Assembly (NCBI GenBank): GCA_903970405.1
Contig: CAJCIT010000198.1
Coordinates: forward strand, 1-59,963
From: Acidobacteriaceae bacterium
Lineage (GTDB): Bacteria > Acidobacteriota > Terriglobia > Bryobacterales > Bryobacteraceae
Reading direction: 5' to 3'
Length of the DNA: 59,963 nt
A program made the position numbers and the translations under genes. The notes under the pieces were generated by a model. The model made no database searches. It saw nothing but the letters and a program-made list of their open reading frames with translations, and was not told the origin of the DNA. Shown here piece after piece: positions 16,835-25,051 of this stretch. Each line of letters starts with the position of its first letter. Within the stretch, counting starts at the first letter, position 1.

Positions 16835-17269
16835 GTGATCAAGAACGGGCGGCAGCATCGCATCACGAAGGCTCAGGCCGAGAAGTTCCGAGCCACGCTC
16901 CATGAATTGGCCACGACGCCCCGACCGAAGGACGTTCATCCGAAGCTGTGGGAGGCGCAAAAGAACGGGGTGAAGAGCCAATTGGAGGACCTCGAAGCGG
17001 AGCTTCACGAGTACGAGACGTTGAAGGCAGGCGGCACTAAAATACTCGAGTTGGATTCTCTCGACGGACTGCCGAAGGCGCTCATACAAGCACGCATTGC
17101 CTCGGGATTGACGCAAGAGGATCTGGCGGCGCGTTTGGGTGTGAAGCCGCAACAGATCCAACGCTACGAAGCCAGCGACTATCAGACCGCAAGCTTCGCG
17201 CGGCTTCGAGAGATTGCCCGCCTGCTCGGCCTGCATCTTCGAGAAAGCGTGGAGTTGGTCCAGAATTGA
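16835..17269 (+). CDS. XRE-family helix-turn-helix regulator / antitoxin-like protein
   Basis: The start is GTG 16835: AGGAGG at 16822-16827 is 7 bp upstream, while the upstream part of the frame is recombinase debris. The 144-residue protein has an N-terminal helical region (IKNGRQHRITKAQAEKF) with a coiled-coil-prone stretch (KSQLEDLEAELHEYETLKAG), then an XRE domain at about 80-135 (ARIASGLTQEDLAARLGVKP, then QQIQRYE). Similar proteins are often antitoxins beside a small toxin. Just upstream, codons reading LRLVEQLAGKRPGGQRESWG then stop may be the last piece of a lost partner. Confidence 0.75.
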   Translation: MIKNGRQHRITKAQAEKFRATLHELATTPRPKDVHPKLWEAQKNGVKSQLEDLEAELHEYETLKAGGTKILELDSLDGLPKALIQARIASGLTQEDLAARLGVKPQQIQRYEASDYQTASFARLREIARLLGLHLRESVELVQN

Positions 17270-17364
17270 GCGGTCGCTCCGTGAATCGGTTTGGGTGTAA
17301 TCAGGCATAATGATGCAGAACATGTATGCGATCTGGAGGTTCTGGAGGAACGCAGAATCAGTAA

Positions 17365-17941
17365 GTGCGTGTTTTCAGAAGGCAGTACGGGTCTCGGCCG
17401 CAACTCGCGGCGCTGAAGAAGGCCGGATGCACCATGGAGAGGATTTCAAAGACGAGGGGTTATCGGGCGCGACCTCTAAGCGATTCGCGGGGGCCGGGCT
17501 GCGAAGAAGCGATTGCCCGGCGCTCTGCCCTCCCCCGTTGCCCTGAAGAGGTTGCAGCCAGGCGACTCCCTCATAGTGTGGAAACTCGACCGGCTGGGCC
17601 GGAGCTTGCGCCACCTGATTACGATGCTCGAGAGCTTGCCCGATCGCGGTATTAAATTCCGCTCGCTCACCGAATTGATCGGCACCACGACGCCCACAGG
17701 CCGCGCCATGTGGCAGATGATCGGCATGCTCGCTGAGCTTGAACGCAGCCTGGTCCTTGAACGCACCCAGGCCAGCACGAAGGAAGCACGGCGGCGCAGT
17801 GTGAAATTCGGGCGTAAGATGAAGCTAACCCCGGCGCAGATTACGAAGGCCCGCAAGCTGATCGACGCCGGCGAACGCGTTGAGGATGTTGCCGCGCTTT
17901 GGAATGTAGGCCGGACCACCCTCTATCGGGCGCTTGCTTAA
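17365..17941 (+). pseudogene. Serine recombinase/resolvase (Pin/Hin type), broken by frameshifts
   Basis: Three frames carry consecutive parts of one protein: QLAALKKAGC in the first frame, KDEGLSGATSKR in the second, then LQPGDSLIVWKLDRLGRSLR in the third, running on through IKFRSLTELIGTTTPTGRAM, MLAELERSLVLERT and the C-terminal helix-turn-helix. Two frameshifts are thus needed to read it. The N-terminal catalytic Tyr/Ser segment (normally GYARVS) is degraded. Intact relatives invert or resolve DNA at specific sites. It explains the mobile past of this region. Confidence 0.85.
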
Positions 17942-17968
17942 GCCTACTCCGCTTCCGCAGCTTGCGGG
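17833..17968. repeat. Second copy of the recombinase-end direct repeat
   Basis: This direct repeat partner of 16630-16780 has the same orientation, about 1.2 kb apart. The two copies flank the XRE gene and most of the recombinase pseudogene. Recombination between them could delete the XRE gene. Confidence 0.8.
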
Positions 17969-18147
17969 GTGGCGCGTGGAGGAGCTTGTGAGGCGGCTTG
18001 TGAAGTGGTTTGTGCTGGCTCAGCCGCACCTCGGGGCATTGGAATTATCATCGTCACCGCAGGCATGATTGTGCTTTTCACCATGTCGGGGACAACAACC
18101 GCTTTCTCTATCGTGATCGTGCTGGGAGCAACAATTGCTTTTTTCAT
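17944..18147 (-). CDS. Small protein of unknown function (67 aa) downstream of the 2-TM protein gene
   Basis: The start at ATG 18147 (MKKAIVAPSTITIEKAVVVP) follows GGACGGGAG by about 6 bp; a second ATG two codons upstream is possible. The middle is Met/Ile/Val-rich (STIMPAVTMIIPMPRGAAE) and may be membrane-associated. The C-terminal third is Ala/Gln/Pro-rich and overlaps the sequence just past the recombinase stop codon. The gene starts 18 bp after the stop of the 2-TM gene, so the two probably form an operon. Real but unrecognised; moderate doubt. Confidence 0.5.
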   Translation of the reverse strand: MKKAIVAPSTITIEKAVVVPDMVKSTIMPAVTMIIPMPRGAAEPAQTTSQAASQAPPRATPQAAEAE

Positions 18148-18165
18148 CCACATCTCCCGTCCTTT

Positions 18166-18678
18166 TCAGTTTACCCCATAGGTTGTCGCAAAATAATCCT
18201 TCGCCTCTTGTTGCGCTTCCGCAAAAAGCGCTGCCTTAGTCGCTAGACCAAGTGGGAAGTTGCGACGCTCCGCTTCGTGTTGTAACTTCATAAGTTTATA
18301 GCGTCGATTTGTAATCTGGTCGTTTGTGTACCGGCCCGAAAAGATACTCTCCCACTCCAATTGCGCATCAATAAATAGGCCTTCGAGAGTGATCGCTTGT
18401 TCGCTTGCGGCCTTATGTGTCTTGGTGAAGGGAAACACTTCTCTCAGAGCGTCCGCGACCTGTGATGCAGCAATGATCGCGCCCCACACCAAAGCGTGTT
18501 CTCTCCAGATCGCCCACGCTGCAATGCCACCACTTGAGGCGATTGCTCTTACTGTCCCAACACCGGTCACCCACCTGCCGAGGGCATCCCTGTAGCGACA
18601 GATATACGCGGCCGCCGTTTTCAGCTCAATCATTTGGTTCCAATATAGTTGCTGCTGTCTATGGACATTTTCGTTCAC
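18166..18678 (-). CDS. Two-TM helical protein resembling SLATT/2TM effectors
   Basis: I choose GTG 18678 because the upstream frame is antisense to a broken ParA gene; GTG 18705 is an alternative. The 170-residue protein has an N-terminal helix (QQQLYWNQMIELKTAAAYIC), two hydrophobic segments (VRAIASSGGIAAWAIW and ALVWGAIIAASQVADAL) and a long cytosolic helical part (EQAITLEGLFIDAQLEWES, NRRYKLMKLQHEAERR). This layout resembles the 2TM effectors found with nucleotide-signalling immunity systems. No nucleotidyltransferase is nearby. The gene is less GC-rich than its neighbours, suggesting transfer. Confidence 0.6.
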   Translation of the reverse strand: MNENVHRQQQLYWNQMIELKTAAAYICRYRDALGRWVTGVGTVRAIASSGGIAAWAIWREHALVWGAIIAASQVADALREVFPFTKTHKAASEQAITLEGLFIDAQLEWESIFSGRYTNDQITNRRYKLMKLQHEAERRNFPLGLATKAALFAEAQQEAKDYFATTYGVN

Positions 18679-18716
18679 CGATCCAAGTTTACTAGCATCA
18701 TCCACCTCTTTTGCCG

Positions 18717-19162
18717 GGCCGGCCCTTGCGGCCGCCCGGCATGTCTTGGCGATGACGGGGCAGAAGGGCGGGAACGGCAAAACCACGACCGCCTTCGGCT
18801 TGGTCGTCGCCGCTTCTCTAGCGGACCGCAACGTCGCCCTGATCGCCGCAGACGACCGCCGCAAATTGGAGCGACAGGCGCGGCACTGAAACGCCCGCCG
18901 TCCGCTCTTGTCAGGTTTCCCGATTGGCGCAAGTTTTGAACGCCGCCGCCAAGGGAGGCGCAGACCTTGCCATCATCGACAACCCGGGCAAAAGTACAGA
19001 TGCGCTGATAGCCGCCGCGAAGGCCGCGGATTTCGACTAACTAATGCCCCTTCGGCCGCGGCTCTACTATATTGAAACGCTTGCCAGCCTAAAAGACGTG
19101 CTTCGCTCGCCGGCAATCCGCCCGCCACCATCTTTGTCAATCGCGCACCCATCCAAGGGAGC
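18717..19162 (+). pseudogene. ParA-family ATPase, broken by stops and a frameshift
   Basis: Pieces of a ParA protein follow each other: MTGQKGGNGKTTTAFGLVVA (deviant Walker A) up to an in-frame TGA at 18887, then LAQVLNAAAKGGADLAIIDN (Walker B-like IIDNPGKS) to a TAA at 19038, then LMPLRPRLYYIETLASLKDV, and after a further frameshift LAGNPPATIFVNRAPIQGS, which runs straight into the next gene fragment. About 50 C-terminal residues are missing. ParA proteins segregate plasmids or place protein complexes, so this points to a plasmid- or island-derived module. Confidence 0.85.
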
Positions 19163-19430
19163 ATGAATCTGACTATTGGACTTTCGGACGAAAAGGCTCA
19201 GGAGCTCAGGGCACAAGCTGCGGCCCATGGGCTGACTGTTGAGCGATGGGTTGAACAACTCGCGGGGCAACAAGCGGCAGCGCCGGTGTCTATCGCACCA
19301 CTACAGAAAAACAAACCCGAAAGAGTGGGCTCGCCGATTCCACGAATGGGCTGAAAGCCATGATCGCACAAGGGCTCTTTTAAGCGATGAAGCCGTGAGC
19401 CGCGAGGCCATCTACTCTGACCGTATTTAG
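19163..19430 (+). pseudogene. Antitoxin-like gene (PIN-partner type) broken by one frameshift
   Basis: The first frame gives MNLTIGLSDEKAQELRAQAA and VERWVEQLAGQQA. After the run of A near 19308 the sense continues in another frame as TNPKEWARRFHEWAESHDRT and LLSDEAVSREAIYSDRI, then a stop. Both parts belong to one type of VapB-like antitoxin. No PIN toxin gene follows, so the module is dead or incomplete. Confidence 0.75.
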
Positions 19431-19454
19431 AACATACCGCCTATCCTGCCGATC

Positions 19455-22400
19455 CTACTCCGCGGGATCGTAGTTCAGGTTAGGGCCGAGCCAGCGCTCG
19501 ACCTCCGCCACGCTCATCCCTTTGCGTTCGTGATAGTCTGCGACCTGATCGCGGTCGATCTTGCCGAGGCTGAAGTAGCGCGATTCGGGGTGGGCGAAGT
19601 AGAGGCCACTGACGCTCGATCCGGGCCACATCGCAAAAGACTCCGTAATCAGCATTCCGGTGTTCGCCTCGACATCCAGCAGACTCCAGAGCGGGCCTTT
19701 TTCGGTGTGATCCGGGCAGGCAGGGTAGCCGGCGGCGGGCCTGATCCCCCGGTACTTCTCCTGAATGAAATCCTCATTGCTCAGGTTTTCCGCGCGGCCG
19801 TATCCCCATTCATCGCGCACCCGTTTGTGCAGACATTCGGCGAATGCTTCAGCGAGCCGATCAGCGATGGCCTCCGCCATGATGGCGTTGTAATCGTCGT
19901 GCTCGGCCTTGAAGCGGTCGCATAGCTCCTTCAGGCCAATCCCGCTGGTTACAGCAAAACCGCCGATGTGATCGGGCAGGCCAGTTTCCTTCGGCGCGAT
20001 GAAATCGGCGAGCGACCGGCACGGCTCATTTCCTTCTCTGTTCAGTTGCTGGCGCAGGAAGTGGAATCGCTCGAGTACCGTGCTGCGTGTTCCGTCTGTA
20101 TAGAGCTCAACATCGTCACCCACGGCGTTGGCGGGGAAGAGACCGTAGACGCCGCGAGCCTTGATCAGCTTCTTATCGACGATGAGATCCAGCAGAGCAT
20201 TGGCTTCGGCGAAGATCTGGCTCGCCTGCGCGCCTTGCCGCTCGTCAGTGAGAATGCGCGGGTAAAGACCTTTCAGTCCCCACGTGTGGAAGAACGGGGT
20301 CCAGTCAATAAAGCAGCGCAAAGTGGCAAGGGGAAAATCCTCCAGCACGCGCACGCCGGTAAAGGCGGGCACGGGCAGATCTTCGGCGCGCCACTCGATG
20401 GGCGTCCGCCTAGCGCGCGCGGCGTCAAGCGTGACGGCCTTCTGGCGCGGCGCGGAGTGGGCCTTGCGAAGCGCCTCATAGTCGGCGCGATGTTGCATCA
20501 CGAACGCCGGTTTGCCGTCGTCGCTCAGCAGGCTGGTGGTGACGGGCACCGCCCGGCTGGCATCCAGCACGTGGACCACCGGCTCGCTATAGTGCGGCGC
20601 AATTTTGATTGCCGTGTGCGCGCGGCTGGTGGTGGCCCCGCCGATGAGCAGCGGTAACTTGAAGCTGAGTCGTTCCATCTCACGGGCCACATGCACCATC
20701 TCGTCAAGAGACGGCGTGATGAGGCCGCTTAGGCCGATTAGATCCGCCTTCTCCGCTTTGGCCCGTTCCAGGATCTTTTCGCACGGGACCATCACTCCCA
20801 TATCGATTACTTCATAGTTGTTGCAGGCCAGTACGACGCCCACGATGTTCTTGCCGATATCGTGGACGTCGCCTTTCACGGTGGCGAGAACGATTTTCCC
20901 CTGGGTCTTAACCAATTGGCCGGCGGCGGCCATGGCCTCCTTTTCGGCCTCCATGAAGGGCGTCAAGTGCGCCACGGCTTTCTTCATTACCCGGGCGGAT
21001 TTGACCACCTGGGGCAGGAACATCTTGCCGGCGCCGAACAGATCGCCCACCACGCTCATCCCGGCCATCAGCGGCCCTTCGATCACCAGCAGAGGCCGGC
21101 CCAATTTGACGCGGGCTTCCTCGGCGTCGATCTCAATGTAAGTATCTATGCCCTTCACCAGCGCGTGGGAAAGGCGCTCCTCCACGGTGCCCGCGCGCCA
21201 TTCCTCGGTCTTCTTTTCATTCGCCACCGCGCCCGCGCCGGCTGCCTTCAGCGCTTCGCCATGCTCCACCAGACGCTCCGTGGCGTCGGACCGGCGGTTG
21301 AGCAGCACGTCCTCAACCAGCTCCTTCAGCTCAGGCTCGATCTCCTCATACACCTCCAACATCCCGGCATTCACGATACCCATGTCCATGCCTGCCGCGA
21401 TGGCGTGATAAAGAAACGCGGAGTGCATGGCCTCGCGAACCTTGTTGTTGCCGCGGAAACTGAATGAGATGTTTGAGACGCCGCCGCTGACCTTGGCGTG
21501 CGGCAAGTTCGCTTTGATCCAGCGCGTGGCGTTCATGAAGTCCACGGCGTAGTTGTTGTGTTCCTCCATGCCGGTGGCGACGGTGAGAATGTTCGGATCG
21601 AAGATGATGTCTTCGGGGGCGAACCCCACCTCGTCCACCAGGATCCGGTAGGCGCGCTCGCAGATGCGAATTTTGTCCTCGTAAGTCGCCGCCTGACCCT
21701 GCTCGTCGAAGGCCATCACCACCGCCGCCGCGCCATATTTGAGCACCGTAGCGGCGTTTTGCCGAAACTTTTCTTCGCCTTCCTTCAGCGAGATCGAGTT
21801 CACGATGCCTTTGCCCTGCAGGCACTTGAGCCCGGCCTCGATGACCTCCCATTTCGAGGAGTCCACCATGAAGGGAACCTTGGCTACCTCGGGCTCGCTG
21901 GCCAGCAACTGCAGAAAGCGCGTCATCGCCGTGACGCCGTCAATCATGCCCTCGTCCATGCAGATGTCGATGACATTCGCGCCGTTCTCCACTTGCTGCC
22001 GGGCGATGCTGACGGCCTCCTCGTAGAGGCCTTGCTTGATCAGTTTTGCGAACTTGGGCGAACCGGCCACATTGGTCCGCTCACCGATCATGATGTAGAC
22101 GCCCGCCTGCTGCGTAAACGGCTGCGATCCCGACAAACGGAGAGGCTTGGCCCCAGCAATGCCGTCGACGGCCACGCTGACGCGCGCGGTCTCTCTCGAT
22201 TCGGGATCGGACTTTGTCCACTCCCGCGGATGCAGGCCTTCCAGCGCTTTGGCGATCGCCGCGATGTGTTCGGGCGTGTTGCCGCAGCAGCCGCCCGCGA
22301 TATTGATAAGCCCGCCGCGCGCAAAATCGCCCAGATAACGAGCCATGTCGGCCGGCTCCAGGTCGAACCCGGTCGGCGAGAGGGGATTCGGCAAGCCGGC

Positions 22401-23294
22401 ATTCGGGTAGCACGAGATGGCGGCGCTAGACTTTTCCGAGAGGTCCTCCAGGAACGGATACATCAAGTCGGGGCCCAATGAGCAGTTGAGACCCACCGAC
22501 AGCGGTTTCACGTGCTGCACCGCGTTCCAGAACGCCTCGATAGTCTGCGCGGAAATCATCGTCTCGCCGCCGCGTCCTACCGCCGCCGAGATCATCACCG
22601 GCAGTTCCTTGCCGTCCTGATCGAACACCTCGCGGATGGCCACCAGCGCCGCCTTCGCGTTCAGGGAGTCGAAGATTGTCTCCACCAGAAGCAGGTCTGA
22701 GCCGCCGGCGATGAGGGCGCGGATCTGCTGCATGTAAGCGTTCTTCACCTGATCGAAGGCGACCACCCGGAAACCGGCGTCGTCCGCATCGGGCGAGTTC
22801 GAAAGAGACACGGTCAGCGGCCCGATGGCCCCCGCAACGAAACGTTGCCGCGAGGTCGCGTTCGCCACCCGATCGGCCCATATCCGGCACTGCCGAGCCG
22901 ACTCCTCATTGATCTCCCAGGCCAGGCTATTGAGGAACGGATCCTCGATGATCTTTTGGTAGAACTCGGGGTCCTTCCGCCCGCCATGCTCCCGCGGATC
23001 GTCTACAAAGAATTCGCTCTGGGTGATGCTGGTGGCGCCGAACGTATTTGTCTCAATGATGTCGGCCCCGGCCTCCAGAAACCGGCGATGAATGTCGCAG
23101 ATCATCTCCGGCTGAGTCAGGGAGAAGATGTCGCCGTTATTCAGCAGGTCCTTGGTGGAGTTCTTGAAGCGCTCGCCGCGGATATGGGCTTCCGTCATGC
23201 CATAGGTTCGGATCGTCGTGCCCATCGCTCCATCGATGATGGCGATTCGACTCTCCATAACCTTCTGCAAAGGATGTTTTGGTTCTGTAGTCAT
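19455..23294 (-). CDS. metH: Cobalamin-dependent methionine synthase
   Basis: This large enzyme (about 1279 residues from ATG 23294; ATG 23321 adds nine) transfers a methyl group from methyltetrahydrofolate through B12 to homocysteine. Modules in order: homocysteine-binding barrel ([15 protein letters not shown]; zinc site [13 protein letters not shown] near 345), folate-binding barrel ([20 protein letters not shown]), the cap, the B12 domain with [14 protein letters not shown] (axial His) and [16 protein letters not shown], and the C-terminal SAM-binding reactivation domain ending before [12 protein letters not shown]. All modules are intact. No B12 riboswitch is evident upstream. Confidence 0.97.
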   Translation of the reverse strand: MTTEPKHPLQKVMESRIAIIDGAMGTTIRTYGMTEAHIRGERFKNSTKDLLNNGDIFSLTQPEMICDIHRRFLEAGADIIETNTFGATSITQSEFFVDDPREHGGRKDPEFYQKIIEDPFLNSLAWEINEESARQCRIWADRVANATSRQRFVAGAIGPLTVSLSNSPDADDAGFRVVAFDQVKNAYMQQIRALIAGGSDLLLVETIFDSLNAKAALVAIREVFDQDGKELPVMISAAVGRGGETMISAQTIEAFWNAVQHVKPLSVGLNCSLGPDLMYPFLEDLSEKSSAAISCYPNAGLPNPLSPTGFDLEPADMARYLGDFARGGLINIAGGCCGNTPEHIAAIAKALEGLHPREWTKSDPESRETARVSVAVDGIAGAKPLRLSGSQPFTQQAGVYIMIGERTNVAGSPKFAKLIKQGLYEEAVSIARQQVENGANVIDICMDEGMIDGVTAMTRFLQLLASEPEVAKVPFMVDSSKWEVIEAGLKCLQGKGIVNSISLKEGEEKFRQNAATVLKYGAAAVVMAFDEQGQAATYEDKIRICERAYRILVDEVGFAPEDIIFDPNILTVATGMEEHNNYAVDFMNATRWIKANLPHAKVSGGVSNISFSFRGNNKVREAMHSAFLYHAIAAGMDMGIVNAGMLEVYEEIEPELKELVEDVLLNRRSDATERLVEHGEALKAAGAGAVANEKKTEEWRAGTVEERLSHALVKGIDTYIEIDAEEARVKLGRPLLVIEGPLMAGMSVVGDLFGAGKMFLPQVVKSARVMKKAVAHLTPFMEAEKEAMAAAGQLVKTQGKIVLATVKGDVHDIGKNIVGVVLACNNYEVIDMGVMVPCEKILERAKAEKADLIGLSGLITPSLDEMVHVAREMERLSFKLPLLIGGATTSRAHTAIKIAPHYSEPVVHVLDASRAVPVTTSLLSDDGKPAFVMQHRADYEALRKAHSAPRQKAVTLDAARARRTPIEWRAEDLPVPAFTGVRVLEDFPLATLRCFIDWTPFFHTWGLKGLYPRILTDERQGAQASQIFAEANALLDLIVDKKLIKARGVYGLFPANAVGDDVELYTDGTRSTVLERFHFLRQQLNREGNEPCRSLADFIAPKETGLPDHIGGFAVTSGIGLKELCDRFKAEHDDYNAIMAEAIADRLAEAFAECLHKRVRDEWGYGRAENLSNEDFIQEKYRGIRPAAGYPACPDHTEKGPLWSLLDVEANTGMLITESFAMWPGSSVSGLYFAHPESRYFSLGKIDRDQVADYHERKGMSVAEVERWLGPNLNYDPAE

Positions 23295-23437
23295 GTTTCT
23301 GCGATTGCCTTGAACGGTCATGCGACAGCGGGAGGGACTCTTGCCGCCATCCGCGACCGGTTCCCGCTGCTAGTTGGGGCACAGCAGCAGCGCGGCCATA
23401 TGCCCGGACGAATGAATTGAGCGCCCACAGTCGATTC

Positions 23438-23451
23438 GGTGAAAATTCACC
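23438..23451. promoter_or_regulatory. Inverted repeat upstream of metH, possible operator
   Basis: GGTGAAAATTCACC has 6-bp arms around AA and lies about 145 bp upstream of the metH start. Its size and AT-rich centre fit a dimeric regulator site. No regulator gene is adjacent, so this rests on symmetry alone. Confidence 0.3.
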
Positions 23452-23592
23452 ATTCACGCAGGGAGGGCTGTGTCTTCCCTACATTATCGCAGGCCCGCAA
23501 TGGCGCTTGCGTTGATTCATCGCAAAGCCATGAAAACAAGCGTATTTCGAGAATCGCCGGCATGGGGCGCAATTCCAGCTAAAATTGAGGCC

Positions 23593-23839
23593 ATGGTGCA
23601 GATCGCCGCCTATGTGGAACTGGGCTTCTGCTGGGTCGCCTGGTCACTGGCCTTCGTCAAACCGAGCAAACAGGGCCGCCTGGACCTGGTGGCCGATGGC
23701 GATCGGGTCATTGATCGCATTCCTTGCCGGGACCGAGATTCGCGTCCGCGCCGAGGAACGCCTGCTCGCCGAGCGCTTCCAGGATTCGTATGTCGCTTAC
23801 CGATCGCGCACATCGGCTTTCATTCCGTTCATCCGCTGA
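23593..23839 (+). pseudogene. Remnant of an isoprenylcysteine methyltransferase-like membrane protein
   Basis: An N-terminal piece (MVQIAAYVELGFCWVAWSLA) in one frame and a C-terminal piece (GTEIRVRAEERLLAERFQDS and YVAYRSRTSAFIPFIR, then stop) in another frame match the two ends of an ICMT/PEMT-like methyltransferase. The conserved E-R-x-L and the Y-x-x-Y-x-x-R-T pattern of the C-terminus is clear. Most of the middle is deleted and the frame is shifted, so it is a dead gene. Confidence 0.65.
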
Positions 23840-24137
23840 TTGTCTTTCAATTTCTAGCCGACGCATTCTGAGAATTCAACTCTCAGAATGCGCTGGCAGT
23901 ACGCGAAACGCAGGTCGGTTTACCGCAGCGGCGCATGACGGCCGTGATCGAACCGGGCCGCAGATCGCCGAGGACGGAGGAATTCTTCGAGGAGTCCACT
24001 CCGCTCGGCTTCCAGAGCGTCGAGAGTTTCAGGCCTAAGCATCTGCAGGGCGTTTGTATACGCTCAGATATACGCCGCCAAAAAGGAAAATCGTCGATCC
24101 GCCGCTCTATGTCGCACACCCCCGGCGCGCCTCTCGT
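23840..24137. other. Gene-free stretch upstream of the rpmH promoter
   Basis: No supported gene. The only clear structure is the 12-bp-stem hairpin at 23862-23892, listed separately. Short frames across this stretch lack family motifs. Confidence 0.4.
23862..23892. repeat. Perfect hairpin, 12-bp stem, in gene-free DNA
   Basis: CGCATTCTGAGA (23862-23873) and TCTCAGAATGCG (23881-23892) are exact reverse complements around ATTCAAC. It starts 23 bp past the methyltransferase remnant. There is no T-run after it, so a simple terminator is unlikely. It could be a leftover terminal inverted repeat or a regulator site. Confidence 0.5.
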
Positions 24138-24167
24138 TTGACACCCTTTCCGCGTCCTGGCTATACT
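24138..24167 (+). promoter_or_regulatory. Sigma-70-type promoter for the rpmH cluster
   Basis: TTGACA (24138-24143) and TATACT (24162-24167) are separated by 18 bp, a near-consensus promoter. It leaves a leader of about 110 bp before the rpmH start at 24283. A strong housekeeping promoter is expected for ribosomal protein L34. Confidence 0.75.
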
Positions 24168-24282
24168 CGGAGTTTAGGGTCTAGTGGATTGTGAGGAGTG
24201 TGTCCAGCGCGCACTCTGCGTTGCTTGGTTGTCCCTGGCAAAAATACCGCTTCCCAAAGTTCTGAGAGATTAGGATTTCGTC

Positions 24283-24450
24283 ATGCCAAAACGCACTTTT
24301 CAGCCCAACAATCGCAAGCGGGCCAAGACGCACGGTTTCCGTGTGCGAATGAAGACCGCCGACGGCCGGGCTGTGCTTGCTCGCCGCCGGAAGAAGGGCC
24401 GTCACAAGTTGACCGTGAGCGATGAACGCGTTGTGCGCGATTCGAAGTAA
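24283..24450 (+). CDS. rpmH: 50S ribosomal protein L34
   Basis: The 55-residue basic protein begins [20 protein letters not shown] and continues [20 protein letters not shown], a textbook L34 with a short C-terminal extension ([15 protein letters not shown]). It binds 23S rRNA in the large subunit. It is first in the cluster rpmH-rnpA-yidD-yidC-jag-mnmE and is preceded by a strong promoter. The last 29 bases overlap the rnpA frame if rnpA uses its first ATG. Confidence 0.97.
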   Translation: MPKRTFQPNNRKRAKTHGFRVRMKTADGRAVLARRRKKGRHKLTVSDERVVRDSK

Positions 24451-24838
24451 CGCCGCCGTCACCACTACGTTGACGCTGGGTGGCTTCACTACGCTGGCGC
24501 TGTCCAAAGAAAAGCGCATCCTTCGGTCCGCTGAGTTCCGAAAGGTTTACCAAACTGGTGTTCGTGTGACGTTTCGCCACTTCGCTGCCTTCTGTTTGGC
24601 CACTCCGGGATCTGGCGCGCCGTCACGCTACGGTTTTACGTTGCCGCGCGCCGTGGGCAATGCGGTCACCCGCAACCGGATACGACGCCGTTTTCGCGAG
24701 GCGGTCCGCGCCCATCTCGACCGGCTGCCCCAGGACTGGGCCATCGTCTTCAATCCCCGGCGCACCGCGCTCGACGCCCCATTTACTGAACTATCGAACG
24801 ACGTCAGCCGTCTCTTTGACAGATGCAAAAAGCTTTAA
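24422..24838 (+). CDS. rnpA: Ribonuclease P protein component
   Basis: The protein subunit of RNase P helps the catalytic RNA trim tRNA 5' ends. Hallmarks are [40 protein letters not shown] and the RNR motif with RRRFREAVR near residues 83-95, then DWAIVFNPR. The frame opens at ATG 24422 inside rpmH, giving 138 residues. The first about 27 have no counterpart in usual RnpA, so a downstream TTG near 24470 or 24497 is possible. The 3' end overlaps yidD by 16 bp. Confidence 0.93.
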   Translation: MNALCAIRSNAAVTTTLTLGGFTTLALSKEKRILRSAEFRKVYQTGVRVTFRHFAAFCLATPGSGAPSRYGFTLPRAVGNAVTRNRIRRRFREAVRAHLDRLPQDWAIVFNPRRTALDAPFTELSNDVSRLFDRCKKL

Positions 24839-25032
24839 TCGCGTGCCTGCGCGGCTACAAGCTTTTCTTGTCGCCCGTGCTTCCTTCCGCTTGCCGGTTC
24901 CATCCCACCTGCTCCGAATACACGCTGGAAGCCATTCAAAAGCATGGCGCGTGGCGCGGCGTGCTGATGGGCGCCCGGCGCCTGCTTCGCTGTCATCCGT
25001 TTCATGCCGGCGGTTATGACCCCGTCAGTTAG
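24823..25032 (+). CDS. yidD: Membrane protein insertion efficiency factor YidD
   Basis: The 69-residue protein with [40 protein letters not shown] and the ending [14 protein letters not shown] is the complete YidD signature, including three conserved Cys and the G-G-x-D-P end. It assists YidC in inserting inner-membrane proteins. It overlaps rnpA and precedes yidC by 19 bp, as in most bacteria. Confidence 0.95.
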   Translation: MQKALIACLRGYKLFLSPVLPSACRFHPTCSEYTLEAIQKHGAWRGVLMGARRLLRCHPFHAGGYDPVS

Positions 25033-25051
25033 TTGAAGAGAGTATTCATTC

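Noticed and set aside
23295-23490. B12 or SAM/SAH riboswitch upstream of metH
   Set aside because: I looked for the B12 box and SAM/SAH riboswitch cores on the minus strand and saw none.
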